Shown here in pieces: positions 28,632 through 38,157 of a stretch of DNA of 64,000 nucleotides. This stretch comes from Roseomonas sp. (lineage in GTDB: Bacteria > Pseudomonadota > Alphaproteobacteria > Acetobacterales > Acetobacteraceae). The notes beneath the pieces are model-generated. The model was not told the origin of the DNA. It did not search any database and was given only the letters and a program-made list of their open reading frames with translations. Each line of letters begins with the position of its first letter. The first letter of the stretch is position 1. Position numbers and translations under genes: made by a program. The stretch is taken from assembly GCA_020249145.1 (NCBI GenBank), contig JADCGF010000008.1, positions 1-64,000 of the forward strand. Direction: 5' to 3'.

Positions 28632-30458
28632 ATGTCGTTTGTTGGTATTCCTGCCGCGCTGCAATCAGCGCTGACCTCCCGTGGCTACGGAGCCCCCACC
28701 CCCGTGCAAAGCGCTGTCCTGGCGGAAGACGCTGCCGGGCGGGATTTGCTGGTCTCGGCCCAGACGGGCTCGGGCAAGACGGTTGCTTTCGGCCTTTCCA
28801 TCGCGCCCGAATTACTGGGTGGGTCGGAACGCCTGCCGCCGCCTGGCGCGCCGTTGGCCATCGTGGTCGCACCCACGCGTGAATTGGCCTTGCAGGTTAA
28901 GGCGGAGCTCACCTGGCTATACGCCCCTGCCGGCGGGCGCATTGCCTCTGGCGTGGGCGGAATGGACCCCATTGCGGAAAAGCGGCAATTGCTGGCCGGC
29001 GCGCATATCATCGTCGGCACGCCTGGCCGGCTTTGCGATCATTTGGAACGCGGCAATCTGAAGCCCGATGCGCTGCGCGTGGTCGTGCTGGACGAAGCCG
29101 ATGAGATGCTGGACCTCGGCTTCCGGGAAGAATTGGAAGCGATCCTGGATCGCCTGCCGCCCGAACGCCGGACCTTGATGTTCTCCGCCACCGTACCGCG
29201 CGCCATTGCAGCACTCGCGAAAAGCTATCAGCGCGATGCGCTGCGCCTGGAAGTGGGCGGCGGCGGGGAAGCGCATGGCGATATCACCTATCGCGCCATG
29301 GCGGTCGCGCCGCATGAAATTGAACGCGCTGTGGTGAATTTGCTGCGCCTGGAAGACCCGCCCTTGGCGATGGTGTTCTGCGCCACGCGCGCTGCCGTTG
29401 CGCGCCTGCATGGCAATCTGGCCGAACGCGGCTTTCCCACCGTGGCGCTTTCCGGCGAACTCACTCAGGCCGAAAGATTGCGCGCCCTGCAAGCGCTGCG
29501 CGATGGCCGTTCGCGCGTTTGTGTCGCAACCGATGTCGCGGCGCGTGGCATTGATTTGCCGGAACTTGATTTGGTGATTCATGCCGAATTGCCGAGGGAT
29601 TCCGAAACCCTGCTGCACCGTTCCGGCCGCACGGGCCGCGCGGGGCGCAAGGGGACCAGCGTGTTATTGGTACCGCATCCGCGCCGCCGCCTTGCCGAAA
29701 GGCTGATCGGCGCCGCCAAGGTCACCGCCACCTGGGGCCCCGCCCCTTCCGCCGATGCGGTGCTGGCGCGCGATGCCGAACGCCTGGCGGAACAGGCGCG
29801 CGGTGTTTTGACCGAAGAAGCGTCGGAAGATGATCTGGCGCTTGCCCGCCGGCTACTGGCGGATCAGCCGATTGCGCCGGAAGCCCTGGCGGCGGCGCTG
29901 ATTAAAATGCTCCGCGCGCCGTTGCCCGCGCCCGAGGAAATCGCCGAACAGCGCCCTGAACGGCGAGAGGCGCGCCGCGAAGCGCCGGAAGCCGCGCCGC
30001 GCGGGGGGGAAGGCGTTTGGTTCCGGCTCAATATCGGGCGGAATGGCAATGCTGACCCGCGCTGGCTGCTGCCGTTTTTGTGCCGGCGCGGGCATCTGAC
30101 GCGCCAGGATATTGGGCGCATCCGCATCCTGGGCCAGGAAACCATGGTGGAGATCGCGCCCTATGCCGCGGAACGCTTCGCCGCCGCTGCACGGCAGGCG
30201 GGGGATGGCGAAGATGAGGATATCCGCATCCAGCCCATGCAGCCCTTCCGCCAGGGTGCGCGGGAAGCGCCCCCCAGGGCAGAACAGGCGCCCGCCCCGC
30301 GGCCCGCCAAGCCAGGCAAGCCTGAGAAGAAGGGCAAGCACGGCGCAGGCAAGCCGCCCAAGCGCTTTGAAAAGAAACCCAAACCCGGCCCCGGCGGGGA
30401 AGGGCGCAAGCGCCCCGGCGGCGCCCCCCGGCTTGGCAAGCGCGACCGGGTCGCGTAA
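28632..30458 (+). CDS. DEAD-box RNA helicase with DbpA-like C-terminal RNA-binding domain and basic tail
   Basis: AQTGSGKTVAFGL, PTRELALQ, VVLDEADEMLDLGF, SATVPR, HRSGRTGRAGRKG. Confidence 0.95.
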   Translation: MSFVGIPAALQSALTSRGYGAPTPVQSAVLAEDAAGRDLLVSAQTGSGKTVAFGLSIAPELLGGSERLPPPGAPLAIVVAPTRELALQVKAELTWLYAPAGGRIASGVGGMDPIAEKRQLLAGAHIIVGTPGRLCDHLERGNLKPDALRVVVLDEADEMLDLGFREELEAILDRLPPERRTLMFSATVPRAIAALAKSYQRDALRLEVGGGGEAHGDITYRAMAVAPHEIERAVVNLLRLEDPPLAMVFCATRAAVARLHGNLAERGFPTVALSGELTQAERLRALQALRDGRSRVCVATDVAARGIDLPELDLVIHAELPRDSETLLHRSGRTGRAGRKGTSVLLVPHPRRRLAERLIGAAKVTATWGPAPSADAVLARDAERLAEQARGVLTEEASEDDLALARRLLADQPIAPEALAAALIKMLRAPLPAPEEIAEQRPERREARREAPEAAPRGGEGVWFRLNIGRNGNADPRWLLPFLCRRGHLTRQDIGRIRILGQETMVEIAPYAAERFAAAARQAGDGEDEDIRIQPMQPFRQGAREAPPRAEQAPAPRPAKPGKPEKKGKHGAGKPPKRFEKKPKPGPGGEGRKRPGGAPRLGKRDRVA

Positions 30459-30502
30459 CCCCCGCGCGCTGGCGTGCCGCCGGCGCGACATGGGGGAAAC
30501 AG

Positions 30503-30916
30503 ATGGCTGACATCATCATTGATATTGGTGGCGAGATTTTTGAGGCGTTTTTTGAAGACGCCGCCGCGCCCAAAACCTGCGCACGTTTCCGCGCCCTGCT
30601 GCCTTATCAGGACCGCATCATCCATGTCCGCTGGTCCGGTGAGGCCTGCTGGATCCCGATGGGTGAGCGCGAACTCTCCATCCCCTGGGAAAACGCCACC
30701 AGCTACCCCGCGCCGGGGCAGATCATTGTGCATCCGGGCACAATGAGTGAGACGGAAATTCTGGTCGCCTATGGCCCCTGCTGCTTTGCGAGCAAGGCAG
30801 GCCAATTGGCCGGCAACCACTTCCTGACGATCCGTGAGGGTCTGGATCGCCTGGCCAAGGCGGGGCGCGCGGTGCTGTGGGAAGGGGCGAAGCCCATCAC
30901 CTTCCGCGCCGGCTGA
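30503..30916 (+). CDS. DUF3830 family (cyclophilin-like) protein
   Basis: Cyclophilin-like TCARFRALLPYQDRIIHVRWSGEACWIPMG. Confidence 0.75.
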   Translation: MADIIIDIGGEIFEAFFEDAAAPKTCARFRALLPYQDRIIHVRWSGEACWIPMGERELSIPWENATSYPAPGQIIVHPGTMSETEILVAYGPCCFASKAGQLAGNHFLTIREGLDRLAKAGRAVLWEGAKPITFRAG

Positions 30917-31009
30917 AGGCGCAAGGCGCAGGTCGCAAAAATCCGGATGCTTGACCCCGCTGCCCCTTGATTGGTGGCGGGGCTATTTCCATTTCTCTCC
31001 TGCCAAGGG

Positions 31010-31121
31010 GCGCCATTCGGGCCCCTGGCGCGGAACAAGCCAGATGCTGCCCAGATGGGGGCATTCGGGTGCGTATCCGCTGGCCTCAACGGACCTTGCT
31101 TTGCAAAGGAGTGTCCTTGCT
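31010..31121 (+). promoter_or_regulatory. ROSE-like RNA thermometer candidate in the hsp20 5' UTR
   Basis: Final hairpin GGACCTTGCTTTGCAAAGGAGTGTCC (31091-31116) pairs a TTGCT motif with the AGGAG Shine-Dalgarno; upstream AGGGGC...GCCCCT stem. Confidence 0.55.
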
Positions 31122-31586
31122 ATGAACGCGACTGATTTTTCCCCCCTTTTCCGCACCGCCATTGGCTTTGATCGTCTGGCGCGGTTGATGGATACGGCCC
31201 GCACCGGTGCCGATTCCGGGGGCTTCCCGCCCTATAACATCGAAAAGACCAGTGATGACAGCTATGTGCTGACCATGGCCGTGGCCGGGTTTGCCGAGGC
31301 CGATCTGGACATCACCGCCCATCAGAACACGCTGACGGTGGTTGGACGCGCCCAGCCCGCGCCGGAAGAAACCCGCCGATTCCTGCATCGCGGCATCGCC
31401 GGGCGTGGCTTTGAACGCCGCTTCGTGCTGGCCGATCACATTGTGGTGAGTGGTGCCAAGCTTGAAAACGGCTTGCTGCACATCGCGCTTCGCCATGAAG
31501 TGCCGGAAGCGCTGAAGCCGCGGCAGATTCCGGTGCAGGCCAGCCGCCCGGCTGCGCTGATGGAAGCGGCGCCTCAGGCTGCTTGA
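31122..31586 (+). CDS. Small heat-shock protein, Hsp20/IbpA family
   Basis: FPPYNIEKTSDDSYVLTMAVAGFAEADLDITAHQNTLTVVGR...FLHRGIAGRGFERRFVLADHIVVSGAKLENGLLHIAL. Confidence 0.93.
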   Translation: MNATDFSPLFRTAIGFDRLARLMDTARTGADSGGFPPYNIEKTSDDSYVLTMAVAGFAEADLDITAHQNTLTVVGRAQPAPEETRRFLHRGIAGRGFERRFVLADHIVVSGAKLENGLLHIALRHEVPEALKPRQIPVQASRPAALMEAAPQAA

Positions 31587-31627
31587 GCGTCAGCAATACT
31601 CGCCCTCACCCGGTAACGGGTGGGGGT

Positions 31628-31822
31628 TCACCCCTTCCTAAAAAACGCCTCCGCCGCGGCACGCTGCGCATCGCGCGCACCAATCGCTGCCTCGGCCCGG
31701 CTGATTTCGGTCTGCAACGCCTCGATATACTCCCGGAGTTGCGCCACATCCCAGCCGTCAAAGACCATGGGTTGAAGGCGCGGCGCGCGCCGGGGGCGGT
31801 CTTCTTCCTCGATCGGGGCCAT
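31628..31822 (-). CDS. DUF1192 family protein
   Basis: MVFDGWDVAQLREYIEALQTEISRAEAAIGAR. Confidence 0.8.
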   Translation of the reverse strand: MAPIEEEDRPRRAPRLQPMVFDGWDVAQLREYIEALQTEISRAEAAIGARDAQRAAAEAFFRKG

Positions 31823-31932
31823 TTTTTCTCCTTCCGGGCGCGGGCGGGTTTTGACCCTGGCCGCGCCTCTCTCTATAGGAACCGTAACAAGGCGGGGGTT
31901 GCTCTCGCCCGCCCGCCCCTTGAGGTTATGCC

Positions 31933-32481
31933 ATGAACCAGCCCTTGATGCCCAAGGCCACCGCCGTGTGGCTGATTGACAAGACCGCGCTTACCTTTGA
32001 CCAGATCGCCGAATTCGTTGGCATGCACCCGCTTGAAATCCAGGCCATCGCGGATGGAGAAGTGGCGCAAGGCATTCTTGGCTATGATCCGGTCGCCAAT
32101 GGTCAATTGACGCGCGAAGAAATCCAGCGCTGCGAAGCGGATGGCGAAGCGCGGTTGCAAATGGCCCGCCAGGTCAGCCATTTGCCGAAATCCAAGGCGA
32201 AGGGCGGGCGCTATACGCCCGTCTCCAAGCGCAGCGACCGGCCAGACGCAATTGCCTGGCTGCTGCGCAATTTCCCCCAAGTGCCGGAAGCAACCATTGT
32301 GAAGCTGCTTGGCACCACCAAGGAAACCATCGCCAAGGTGCGCGACAAGACCCATTGGAACAGCGCGAATATCAAGCCGCGTGATCCCGTGATTCTGGGC
32401 CTTTGCACGCAGTCTGAACTCAACGCCGCGGTCGGCACGCTGGCCGTTACGACTCAGCCGGAAGAAGACGCCGCGGCGTGA
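31933..32481 (+). CDS. trcR: DUF1013/TrcR cell-cycle transcriptional regulator
   Basis: LMPKATAVWLIDKTALTFDQIAEFVGMHPLEIQAIADGEVAQGI. Confidence 0.88.
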   Translation: MNQPLMPKATAVWLIDKTALTFDQIAEFVGMHPLEIQAIADGEVAQGILGYDPVANGQLTREEIQRCEADGEARLQMARQVSHLPKSKAKGGRYTPVSKRSDRPDAIAWLLRNFPQVPEATIVKLLGTTKETIAKVRDKTHWNSANIKPRDPVILGLCTQSELNAAVGTLAVTTQPEEDAAA

Positions 32482-32531
32482 AGCATTTTCAGGCCAAGCG
32501 GAACCGCTTGGCCGCCCGGAAACCGCGACCC
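32482..32531. repeat. Family 1 element, partial copy D (first hairpin only), in a convergent gap
   Basis: AGCATTTTCAGGCCAAGCGGAACCGCTTGGCCGCCCGGAAACCGCGACC. Confidence 0.65.
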
Positions 32532-32541
32532 CAAAAGGCGT

Positions 32542-32718
32542 TCAGTGGGGCGTCATGCTGCGCAGCCGCTCCATTTCCTCCTTCAGGCGGAGCTTTTCGC
32601 GCTTGAGTTTGGCAAGAGCTTCGGCATCGGGCCGTGGTCGCTGATCCTCCTCGAAAATCTGCGCCTCGAGCGCAGCATGACGGTTATTGAGGGAAGCGAT
32701 CCGGGCATCCAAGCGCAT
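32542..32718 (-). CDS. YdcH/DUF465 family small protein (not in ORF track)
   Basis: Minus translation MRLDARIASLNNRHAALEAQIFEEDQRPRPDAEALAKLKREKLRLKEEMERLRSMTPH*. Confidence 0.8.
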   Translation of the reverse strand: MRLDARIASLNNRHAALEAQIFEEDQRPRPDAEALAKLKREKLRLKEEMERLRSMTPH

Positions 32719-32835
32719 ACCAAGGCATCCTTTGCTGTGACGCTAACCGGCGGGTTGGCCCTGTCCCGGGCAGCCAGGACATGCTACTCCACCCCGCCCT
32801 TAAAAAGCATCAAGAGATTTTGCCCTAACCCCACG

Positions 32836-33036
32836 ATGATCGCTGACCGAGAAGCCCTGCTCCGCCGCCTGCATGAACTCCGTACCGAGCATCGGGATTT
32901 GGATACCGTGATCGCGCGGCTGGATAGCGGGCCGGTGGATCAATTGCAGTTGCAGCGGCTGAAAAAGCGCAAGCTGAAGCTGAAGGACGAAATCGCCTGG
33001 CTCGATAGCCAGCTTTTGCCCGATATCATCGCCTGA
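32836..33036 (+). CDS. YdcH/DUF465-like small protein
   Basis: [66 protein letters not shown]. Confidence 0.8.
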   Translation: MIADREALLRRLHELRTEHRDLDTVIARLDSGPVDQLQLQRLKKRKLKLKDEIAWLDSQLLPDIIA

Positions 33037-33047
33037 AAGGGGCAGAA

Positions 33048-33533
33048 ATGGCCGAGAAAGCGCTGGTTGGCGTGATCATGGGCAGCCGTTCGGATTGGGA
33101 AACGCTGCGCCACAGTGTCGAAACCCTGGAAAAACTGGGCATCGCCCATGAAACCCGCGTGGTTTCCGCCCATCGCACACCAGAACGCCTGTTTGATTAT
33201 GCGAAGCAGGCGGCGGGGCGTGGGATCAAGGTCATCATCGCCGGCGCCGGCGGTGCTGCGCATCTGCCCGGCATGGCCGCTTCCATGACCCATTTGCCAG
33301 TGCTGGGTGTGCCGGTGCAAAGCGCGGCTCTCGCCGGGGTAGATAGCTTGCTGTCCATTGTGCAAATGCCGGCGGGCGTACCGGTGGGTACACTCGCCAT
33401 CGGGCGGGCGGGGGCGGTGAATGCGGCCTTGCTCGCCGCTTCCATCCTGGCGCTGAATGATTCGGCGCTGGCTGATCGCCTGATCGCCTGGCGCGCGGCG
33501 CAGACCGAAAGCGTGCCGGAGAGCCCAGTATGA
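33048..33533 (+). CDS. purE: N5-carboxyaminoimidazole ribonucleotide mutase
   Basis: [14 protein letters not shown]...[11 protein letters not shown]...[13 protein letters not shown]. Confidence 0.96.
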   Translation: MAEKALVGVIMGSRSDWETLRHSVETLEKLGIAHETRVVSAHRTPERLFDYAKQAAGRGIKVIIAGAGGAAHLPGMAASMTHLPVLGVPVQSAALAGVDSLLSIVQMPAGVPVGTLAIGRAGAVNAALLAASILALNDSALADRLIAWRAAQTESVPESPV

Positions 33534-34672
33534 CCCCTCTGCCGCCCGGCGCCATGCTGGGCATTCTGGGGGGCGGGCAGCTTGGGCGCATGTCTGCCAT
33601 GGCGGCGGCGCGGCTTGGCTATCGCTGCCATATCTATGCCCCCGGCACGGATGAACCCGGCATGCAGGTGGCCGCCGCCCGCACCGTGGCTGCTTATGAA
33701 GATCGGGATGCTTTGGCCCGCTTCGCTGATCAGGTGGATGTCGTCACCTTCGAATTTGAAAATGTCCCCGCCGAGGCGGTGGAAATCCTGGCGCGGCGCG
33801 TGACCTGCCGGCCCGGCGAAAGGGCGCTTGGCATTTGTCAGGATCGCTTGCAGGAAAAGGCGTTTCTGGAAAGCATCGGCGTGCCCGTCGCGCCCTGGCG
33901 CGCGGTGCGCACCGAAGCCGAATTGCAGGCCGCGGTCGCCGAGCTTGGCCTACCTTCCGTCCTGAAAACCACCCGGCTTGGCTATGATGGGCGCGGCCAG
34001 GCGGTGCTGCGCCACCCGGATGATCTGGCGGCAGCCTGGGCCAGATTGGCGCCCCGCCCGCTGATCCTGGAAGGCTTTGTGCCCTTCACCTTGGAGCTTT
34101 CGGCGATAGCCGCGCGAGGGGCAGATGGTGCGCTCGCGGTATTCGACGCAACCGAAAACGCACATCGGCACCATATTCTGGACATCAGCTTCGCCCCCGC
34201 GCGCGTGGCGCCGGCAGTGGCGCGGGCCGCGCAGGATCATGTGGCGGCTGTCGCGCGCGGGCTTGATCTGGTGGGGCTGGTGGCTTTGGAAATGTTCCTG
34301 CTGGCCGATGGCCGTTTGATCGGTAATGAAATCGCCCCCAGGCCGCATAACTCCGGGCATTGGACCATGGATGCCTGCACCGCATCCCAATTCGAACAGC
34401 ATATCCGCGCCGTGGTTGGCCTGCCCTTGGGCGTGCCTGACCGGCACCATGATGCGGTAATGCGCAACCTGATCGGGGCAGAGGGCATGGCGGCCTGGCC
34501 GGGGCTGCAAGGGTTGGCAGGCATTGCGCCGCATCTCTATGGCAAGGCCGAAGCCCGGCCAGGGCGCAAGATGGGCCATGCGAATCGGCTTTTGCCGCTG
34601 TGGGCGCTGGCTGGCATGGATGATGCGGCCGCGCTTGGCCCGCTGGCGGCCATTGCGGTGCAAAAAACATGA
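33530..34672 (+). CDS. purK: 5-(carboxyamino)imidazole ribonucleotide synthase
   Basis: [40 protein letters not shown]; overlaps purE by 4 bp. Confidence 0.96.
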   Translation: MTPLPPGAMLGILGGGQLGRMSAMAAARLGYRCHIYAPGTDEPGMQVAAARTVAAYEDRDALARFADQVDVVTFEFENVPAEAVEILARRVTCRPGERALGICQDRLQEKAFLESIGVPVAPWRAVRTEAELQAAVAELGLPSVLKTTRLGYDGRGQAVLRHPDDLAAAWARLAPRPLILEGFVPFTLELSAIAARGADGALAVFDATENAHRHHILDISFAPARVAPAVARAAQDHVAAVARGLDLVGLVALEMFLLADGRLIGNEIAPRPHNSGHWTMDACTASQFEQHIRAVVGLPLGVPDRHHDAVMRNLIGAEGMAAWPGLQGLAGIAPHLYGKAEARPGRKMGHANRLLPLWALAGMDDAAALGPLAAIAVQKT

Positions 34673-34727
34673 GCGCAAGGAAGCCATGGTCTTCTTTTGT
34701 TTAGAAACTGACGCTAGGATGCGGTTT

Positions 34728-35843
34728 ATGAAGTTCTCTTCATCCTCGCTCGGCATTCTGCCAGCCGCCGTCCTGACATTCGGGCTTGCTGCGGCCCAGC
34801 CGACGCGCGCGCAATTCGTCGAAGGGCCTTACATCGCCGGCGCGATTGGCATGAATTACCTGGATGATGCCAAGTTCCGCCTGGATGGCCGGCTGAACCA
34901 GGGCATGACGGCGCTTGGCCAGCCCAATGGCGGCCAGCTTGGCTTTGATTATGGCGGCGTTGGCTTGCTCAGCCTTGGTTGGGGTTTCAGCAATGGCATT
35001 CGCCTTGAAATCGAAGGCAGCTACCGCAGCAATGAGGTGGATAGCGCCAATGGAGCGGCGGGCGTTGCTGGCCCCGGCGGGCATGGCGGGCGCCAGGATA
35101 GCTATGGGCTGATGGGCAATGTGCTCGTGGACCTTGTGCGGATCGGCCCTTTCCTGCCCTATGTCGGGATTGGCGCGGGTTATCTTATCGCCAGCTTCAA
35201 TGATCTGAATGGCCGGCCCGGCAATGGCACCCTGCGGCTCCGCGGGGATGATACGGGCGGCGCCTTCGCCTTTCAGGGTATCGTTGGTCTTGGGCTGCAG
35301 ATCAGTCAGGTGCCAGGGCTGACACTTACCGCCGAGTATCGTTACCTGGAAAGCCTGGGGCCGAGCATCCCCGTAAGCTATGTGAATGCTGCGGGCGCTA
35401 CGGTGCTGTCGGGCAAGGCGGATACGGAAAGCCGCAACCAATCCTTCCTGGTCGGGTTGCGTTATGCCTTCAATGCGCCCGCCGCTGCCCCTGCCGCTGT
35501 CGCGGTACCCGTCGCGGCGCGGAGCTTTCTGGTGTTTTTTGATTGGAACCGCGCTGATATGACCGCGCGTGCCCGCCAGATCATTGGCGAAGCGGCGGAA
35601 GCCGCGCGCGCCCAACCCACGCGGATTGAATTGGCTGGCCATGCGGATCGCACCGGTACGCCGCAATATAATCTGGCATTGTCGCGCCGCCGCGCTGAAA
35701 CGGTGGCGGAGGAACTGATCCGGCGCGGCGTTGCGCGCCAGGATATCAGCATCACTGCCTTGGGCGAAACGCAGCCCTTGGTCGAAACCGCCGATGGCGT
35801 TCGTGAGCCGCAGAACAGGCGCGTGGAAATTATCCTGAAGTAA
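34728..35843 (+). CDS. OmpA-family protein: N-terminal beta-barrel plus C-terminal OmpA peptidoglycan-binding domain
   Basis: FFDWNRADMTARARQIIGEAAEAA...IELAGHADRTGTPQYNLALSRRRAETVAEELIRRGV...NRRVEIILK. Confidence 0.9.
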   Translation: MKFSSSSLGILPAAVLTFGLAAAQPTRAQFVEGPYIAGAIGMNYLDDAKFRLDGRLNQGMTALGQPNGGQLGFDYGGVGLLSLGWGFSNGIRLEIEGSYRSNEVDSANGAAGVAGPGGHGGRQDSYGLMGNVLVDLVRIGPFLPYVGIGAGYLIASFNDLNGRPGNGTLRLRGDDTGGAFAFQGIVGLGLQISQVPGLTLTAEYRYLESLGPSIPVSYVNAAGATVLSGKADTESRNQSFLVGLRYAFNAPAAAPAAVAVPVAARSFLVFFDWNRADMTARARQIIGEAAEAARAQPTRIELAGHADRTGTPQYNLALSRRRAETVAEELIRRGVARQDISITALGETQPLVETADGVREPQNRRVEIILK

Positions 35844-36765
35844 TCGCGGGTTTAGGGCTGGCGTTACGCATTTGGCGCAGTAGCATCGCGCCAGCCACCG
35901 TCACGCCACCCAGCGTGCCAATCACCCCCGCTGCATTTAGCGAAAACGACTGCCCGAAGGCCGCAGGCAAAGGCCCTGCCAGCGCGTAGCCAAGGGCGCC
36001 AAGCGCTGCCCCAAGCACTGCCCCACCAAGCACCTGCGCGCGATAGGAATCCGTGAGCAAGCGTATCGCCGCCGCCGGGCAGACCAGCATCGCCACCACC
36101 AGGATGCTGCCCACCGCTTCAAAAGCTGCCACCGCCGCAACCGCCACCATCAGATTCAGCGCCAATTCCAGGCCGCGCGCCGGCAGGCCAATCGCGGCAG
36201 CGTAATCGGGATCAAAACAGAGCAAATGCAAGGGCCGCCACAGTAGCGCGATCAGCGCGGCCAGCACCAGGCTCACCGCTGCCAGCAGAAATATCTGGCG
36301 CGGCAGGGAAGCCAGCGCCGCCGGATCAAGCAAAGATGCAAAGCCCTGCGCTTCCAGCCAAACGAGGCTTTCCAATTGCCCGAACAGCACGCAATCCAAA
36401 TCAAGATCAACGCTGCGCGCACCTGTTGCTTCAATCAGCATCAGGCCAAGCGCGAAGAAGCTGGTGAAGACAGCGCCTGTTGCCGCGCCGGATTCCAACT
36501 TGGCGACACGCCGCACCAGGCTAATCGCCAGCACCGCCAACAAGGCCGCCGCCAGCGCGCCGAGCAGCATCGGCAAACCTGCCCGCGCGCCGGTTATCGC
36601 AAAGCCCGCGATAATGCCGGGCAGCACGGCATGCGATAGCGCATCGCCCAGCAAGCTATCGCGCCGCAGCACCAGAAAAGACCCAAGCAGCCCGCACATC
36701 CCGCAAGCGAGAATGGCGGCCAACAAGGCCGGTAGATCGAGCCTCAGGAAATCCAACGCGGTCAC
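35830..36765 (-). CDS. Metal (Zn/Mn/Fe) ABC transporter permease, YtgD-like position
   Basis: ABC-3 family: GLLGSFLVLRRDSLLGDALSHAVLPGIIAGF; GTG start at 36765. Confidence 0.9.
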   Translation of the reverse strand: MTALDFLRLDLPALLAAILACGMCGLLGSFLVLRRDSLLGDALSHAVLPGIIAGFAITGARAGLPMLLGALAAALLAVLAISLVRRVAKLESGAATGAVFTSFFALGLMLIEATGARSVDLDLDCVLFGQLESLVWLEAQGFASLLDPAALASLPRQIFLLAAVSLVLAALIALLWRPLHLLCFDPDYAAAIGLPARGLELALNLMVAVAAVAAFEAVGSILVVAMLVCPAAAIRLLTDSYRAQVLGGAVLGAALGALGYALAGPLPAAFGQSFSLNAAGVIGTLGGVTVAGAMLLRQMRNASPKPAITSG

Positions 36766-36873
36766 GGTTCAGTGCCCATCCGCTTCGCGTCCGCGCAGCG
36801 GACGAACACTGAAATTTTGTTTTGTCGCATTTTCCGAGTCGCCAAGCGTATCCGCTTGGCTTGAAAATGCTCC
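36766..36873. repeat. Two-hairpin dispersed element, copy C (family 1), inside the end of a coding region
   Basis: Minus strand GGAGCATTTTCAAGCCAAGCGGATACGCTTGGCGACTCGGAAAATGCGACAAAACAAAATTTCAGTG...CACTGAACC. Confidence 0.85.
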
Positions 36874-38157
36874 CGACCCCAAAGCATGCGGCGAGGCTGG
36901 TAGCGAAGAAGGCTCCGCCAACAAGCGTGTTGCCATTTCCGCTGGCAGACCATGTTCCACCAAATCCGCCAACCGATCCGCGCCCGCGATATCCGTGGCA
37001 CCCAGACCAAGCAGATGCAGCTCGACCGCGCGATGCGCGCGCACCGCACGCCGCGCAGCAGCGGCGCCGCGTGGTGTCAGGTGAATTTCCCGATCCGCCC
37101 GCGCCACCAGCCCGCGCAGCCCAAGCCAAAGGGCCAGCCGCGATGCATGGGCTTCGGACCAGCCGCGCGCGGCGGCCAGCGCCGAAATCGGTGTCCAACG
37201 ATCGCCCGCTGTGCCAGGGCCGGCGCCAGCGGCTTCCTGCGCTTCCCAGGCAGCGCGCAGAAAATGCGATTCGGTCGCGGCAATGCGCCGCCTTGTGCGG
37301 CGCCAGGCTTCCGGCAGCACGCCACGCTCTGGCGCCAGCAGCAGCGCGAGCGTGAAGAAAATCGCCCCCGCCAGCACCACCGCCGCGCCGGTTGGCCATT
37401 CCGGTTCAAAAGCGGAAGCCGCCGCGCCCAAAGCCCCCGCCAAAGCGCCGAGCAACGCCGAGACCAGCAACAGCACCGGCAGGCGATGGGTGAGCAACCG
37501 CGCCGTTGCCGCTGGCAAGATCAGCAAGGCCACAACCAGCACCAGCCCCACTGCCTGCAACCCCGCCACCGCGACAATCACTATCAGCCCAAGCAGCATC
37601 AGATCGGTACGCGCCACCGAAAGCCCCATGACGCGCGCGTAATCAGGATCGAAGCAGGCGGCGCGCAAACGCTGAAACAATGCCAGACAGACCAGCACGG
37701 AAAACGCCGCAATGCCGCCCGCCCAAAGCGCATCTTCCGCGCGCATGGCCGCCGCCTGCCCCAGGATGAATTTGCCAAGCCCCGCTTGTGCCGCTTGCGG
37801 CATGGTCTGCACATAGGACAGCAACGCAACGCCAAGGGCGTAAAAACTTGAAAGCACAATGGCGATGGCCGCATCTTCACGAATGCGCCGCCCGCGTGTG
37901 AGGGTCTGCACCGCCAGCACGCCAAGCACGCCGGCAATCACCGCACCCGCCAGCAAGGGCGGCAGCGCGCGCGGATTGCCGCCAAGCGTGGCGACGATCA
38001 TCGCCGCCAGCACCACACCAGGCAAAGCGGCATGGCCAACCGCATCGGCCATCAGCGCGCGCCCGCGCAGCAGCGCGAAAGCGCCGACTGTGCCGCAAGC
38101 AAGCCCAAGCAAGGCACAACCCGCCAGCACCACAAGCGTGTTATAGCCAAGGCTCAC
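36769..38157 (-). CDS. Metal ABC transporter permease fused to a DtxR/MntR-like regulator domain (YtgCR-like)
   Basis: N-terminal ABC-3 permease; C-terminal wHTH and dimerisation-like segment WTPISALAAARGWSEAHASRLALWLGLRGLVARADREIHLTPRGAAAARRAVRAHRAVELHLLGLGATDIAGADRLADLVEHGLPAEMATRLLAEPSSLPASPHA. Confidence 0.88.
   Translation of the reverse strand: MSLGYNTLVVLAGCALLGLACGTVGAFALLRGRALMADAVGHAALPGVVLAAMIVATLGGNPRALPPLLAGAVIAGVLGVLAVQTLTRGRRIREDAAIAIVLSSFYALGVALLSYVQTMPQAAQAGLGKFILGQAAAMRAEDALWAGGIAAFSVLVCLALFQRLRAACFDPDYARVMGLSVARTDLMLLGLIVIVAVAGLQAVGLVLVVALLILPAATARLLTHRLPVLLLVSALLGALAGALGAAASAFEPEWPTGAAVVLAGAIFFTLALLLAPERGVLPEAWRRTRRRIAATESHFLRAAWEAQEAAGAGPGTAGDRWTPISALAAARGWSEAHASRLALWLGLRGLVARADREIHLTPRGAAAARRAVRAHRAVELHLLGLGATDIAGADRLADLVEHGLPAEMATRLLAEPSSLPASPHALGSGAFSSQADTLGDSENATKQNFSVRPLRGREADGH

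Noticed and set aside
36769-38157. Frameshift or assembly error joining two genes in the permease-DtxR ORF
   Set aside because: A single open frame with no stop, a plausible linker and a continuous downstream domain; gene order also matches a known natural fusion. Not fully excluded without reads.
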